Assembly (NCBI GenBank): GCA_022867105.1
Contig: JALHVH010000105.1
Span: forward strand, 1 to 12,763
DNA length: 12,763 nucleotides
DNA from: Candidatus Aminicenantota bacterium
GTDB lineage: Bacteria; Acidobacteriota; Aminicenantia; Aminicenantales; Saccharicenantaceae
Direction: 5' to 3'
Positions 11,523 through 12,763 of the stretch are shown here, in pieces (the stretch's first letter is position 1; each line of letters opens with the position of its first letter). The notes beneath the pieces are model-generated. The model had not been told where the DNA came from and searched no databases. It was given only the letters and a program-made list of their open reading frames with translations. The translations under genes were made by a program, and so were the position numbers.

Positions 11523-12763
11523 ATGCCGGATACCGAGGCAAAAGATGGCTGTCAGCAGGGTTTTGGTTTTCCGCGCCTGACGGAGGAACAATGCCGCAGG
11601 ATGCATGAAGCCGCCCTGGATATTCTGGAACGAGTTGGAGCGCGCCTTGATCTTCAGGACGCCGTAACCCTATTCAAGAGCGCGGGCGCCCGAGTGACGG
11701 ACGATAACCTGGTTCACATTCCATCAAGCCTTGTCGAAAGAGCCTTATCGGTCGCCCCCAGGAGAGTGATCTTGTACGACCGCCATGGCCATCCCGTCAT
11801 GCCCGTGGAGGGGCATCGGTGTTTTTATGGACCCGGATCGGATTGCTTGAATATCATCGACCATCGCGACGGCACGCGCCGCGAGCCCCGGTTAAAGGAT
11901 ATTGAAGACGGCGTGACCCTCTGTGATTCTTTATCGAATATCGATTTTGTCATGTCCATGGTTCTGCCGCGGGACGTCGATACAGCCCTGGCCGACCGCT
12001 TTCAGATGGAGGCCATGTTGTCCTTTACGACCAAGCCGATTGTTTATGTCACCTACGAATTAGGAGGTTGTTTGGACGCCGTTGAAATGGCCGAGACCGT
12101 GGCCGGAGGCGCTGAAGCCTTGAGGAAGAAGCCGATGGCCGCCTGTTACATCAATGTCGTTTCAGGGCTGCGCCATAATAAAGAAGCCTTGGAAAAGCTC
12201 CTTTTCTTGGCTTCAAAGAACCTCCCCCTGCTTTACATCCCCGCTTCAACAGCCGGCATCACCAGCCCGGTCACGCCGGCGGGCTCCGTCGTTCTCGACT
12301 ACGCGGGAGTCCTCGTCGGGTTAGTACTTTCTCAATTGAAGCGGGAGGGAGCGCCGGTCATCGTCACCGGCATGCCGCCCGGGGGGACCTTCGACATGCG
12401 GACTCTCGTGACTTCGTACTGTGAGCCTGAACGAACCATCGCCCAAGCGGTGTCTCACTTTTACGGTCTTCCCATGTTTTCCATAGCCGGGGCCTCCGAA
12501 TCCAAGACCGTCGATCTCCAAGCGGCGGCGGAAGCGGCTCTGAGTCTTGTGGTCGAGTCCCTCGCGGGAGGCAACATCATTCATGACCTGGGATACCTGG
12601 AATCCGGCCTCACGTTCTCCTTCATCCAGCTGGCTCTCTGCGACGAAATCGTCAGCTGGATCAAGGGCTTCATGAAAGGATTTGAAGTGAGCGATGAAAC
12701 CATGGCCCTGGATGTCATCGCGGAGATGGGGCCCGACGGTCAGTACTTAAGCACGAGGCACAC
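11523..12763 (+). CDS. MttB-family methyltransferase (trimethylamine/quaternary-amine type), 3' end missing
   Basis: 413 codons are visible; family members are about 470-500 aa, so roughly 60-90 residues lie beyond the edge. The family (Pfam MttB) moves a methyl group from tri- or quaternary amines to a cognate corrinoid protein. Visible family-like stretches are LTEEQCRRMHEAALDILERVGAR near the N-terminus, VHIPSSLVERALSVAPRRVILYDRHG, the GPGSDCLNIID motif (102-112) with DGTRREP shortly after, TKPIVYVTYE, VTGMPPGGTFDMRT, GASESKTVDLQAA and GGNIIHDLGYLESGLTFSF. The frame holds no TAG across all visible codons, including the region near residue 334 where archaeal MttB has pyrrolysine. A non-Pyl member, such as MtgB-type glycine-betaine or related methyltransferases, is therefore more likely; the substrate cannot be assigned. 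The start is set by AAGGAG seven bases upstream. A cytoplasmic location is expected. No corrinoid protein gene is visible; it may follow downstream. Confidence 0.9.
   Translation, partial: MPDTEAKDGCQQGFGFPRLTEEQCRRMHEAALDILERVGARLDLQDAVTLFKSAGARVTDDNLVHIPSSLVERALSVAPRRVILYDRHGHPVMPVEGHRCFYGPGSDCLNIIDHRDGTRREPRLKDIEDGVTLCDSLSNIDFVMSMVLPRDVDTALADRFQMEAMLSFTTKPIVYVTYELGGCLDAVEMAETVAGGAEALRKKPMAACYINVVSGLRHNKEALEKLLFLASKNLPLLYIPASTAGITSPVTPAGSVVLDYAGVLVGLVLSQLKREGAPVIVTGMPPGGTFDMRTLVTSYCEPERTIAQAVSHFYGLPMFSIAGASESKTVDLQAAAEAALSLVVESLAGGNIIHDLGYLESGLTFSFIQLALCDEIVSWIKGFMKGFEVSDETMALDVIAEMGPDGQYLSTRH

Noticed and set aside
1..12763. tRNA, rRNA, CRISPR arrays, intact insertion sequences, integrase or attachment sites
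   Set aside because: None was recognised: no regularly spaced repeats, no cloverleaf-like segments and no transposase or recombinase frame on either strand.

Overview
The window looks like chromosomal DNA of a Gram-negative bacterium of moderate to high GC. It carries a Kdo transferase (lipid A/LPS core synthesis), two TonB-dependent outer-membrane receptors and a type II secretion/type IV pilus-like pseudopilin. Large receptors with an N-terminal carboxypeptidase-regulatory-like domain, together with an MttB-family methyltransferase, fit Acidobacteriota or Candidatus Aminicenantes-like lineages. That placement is inference from gene style, not a search result.

Left block (1-3239, minus strand): a small uncharacterised basic protein (67 aa), then rpsO (S15, GTG start), pnp (polynucleotide phosphorylase) and a pseudopilin that runs off the left edge. 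rpsO-pnp is the classic translation/RNA-decay pair. The pseudopilin follows pnp in the same reading frame, 6 bp after its stop codon. Plausible sigma70-type promoters lie before the small gene and before rpsO.

Middle block (3278-5433, plus strand): waaA/kdtA, probably read from an almost leaderless transcript, overlaps by 14 bp a PAP2-family membrane phosphatase. Together they suggest an envelope lipid (lipid A or undecaprenyl phosphate) operon. It converges on the receptor block with only 28 bp between stop codons.

Right block (5462-12763): two tandem paralogous TonB-dependent receptors on the minus strand (905 and 925 aa), separated by about 400 bp. That gap holds a promoter, a 13-bp palindrome and a roughly 201-bp MITE-like element. 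The element has 19-bp terminal inverted repeats (17/19 matching), longer imperfect subterminal repeats and internal hairpins. Its right end supplies the stop codon of the second receptor. Divergent from that receptor is a 3'-truncated MttB-family methyltransferase gene without an in-frame amber codon, so probably a non-pyrrolysine member such as a quaternary-amine:corrinoid methyltransferase. The two divergent promoters share a GGGGGATA motif at their -10 boxes. The second receptor is visibly more AT-rich than the first.

The most noteworthy items are the MITE-like element, the divergent receptor/methyltransferase pair, and the unusual start and junction contexts of waaA and the pseudopilin gene.
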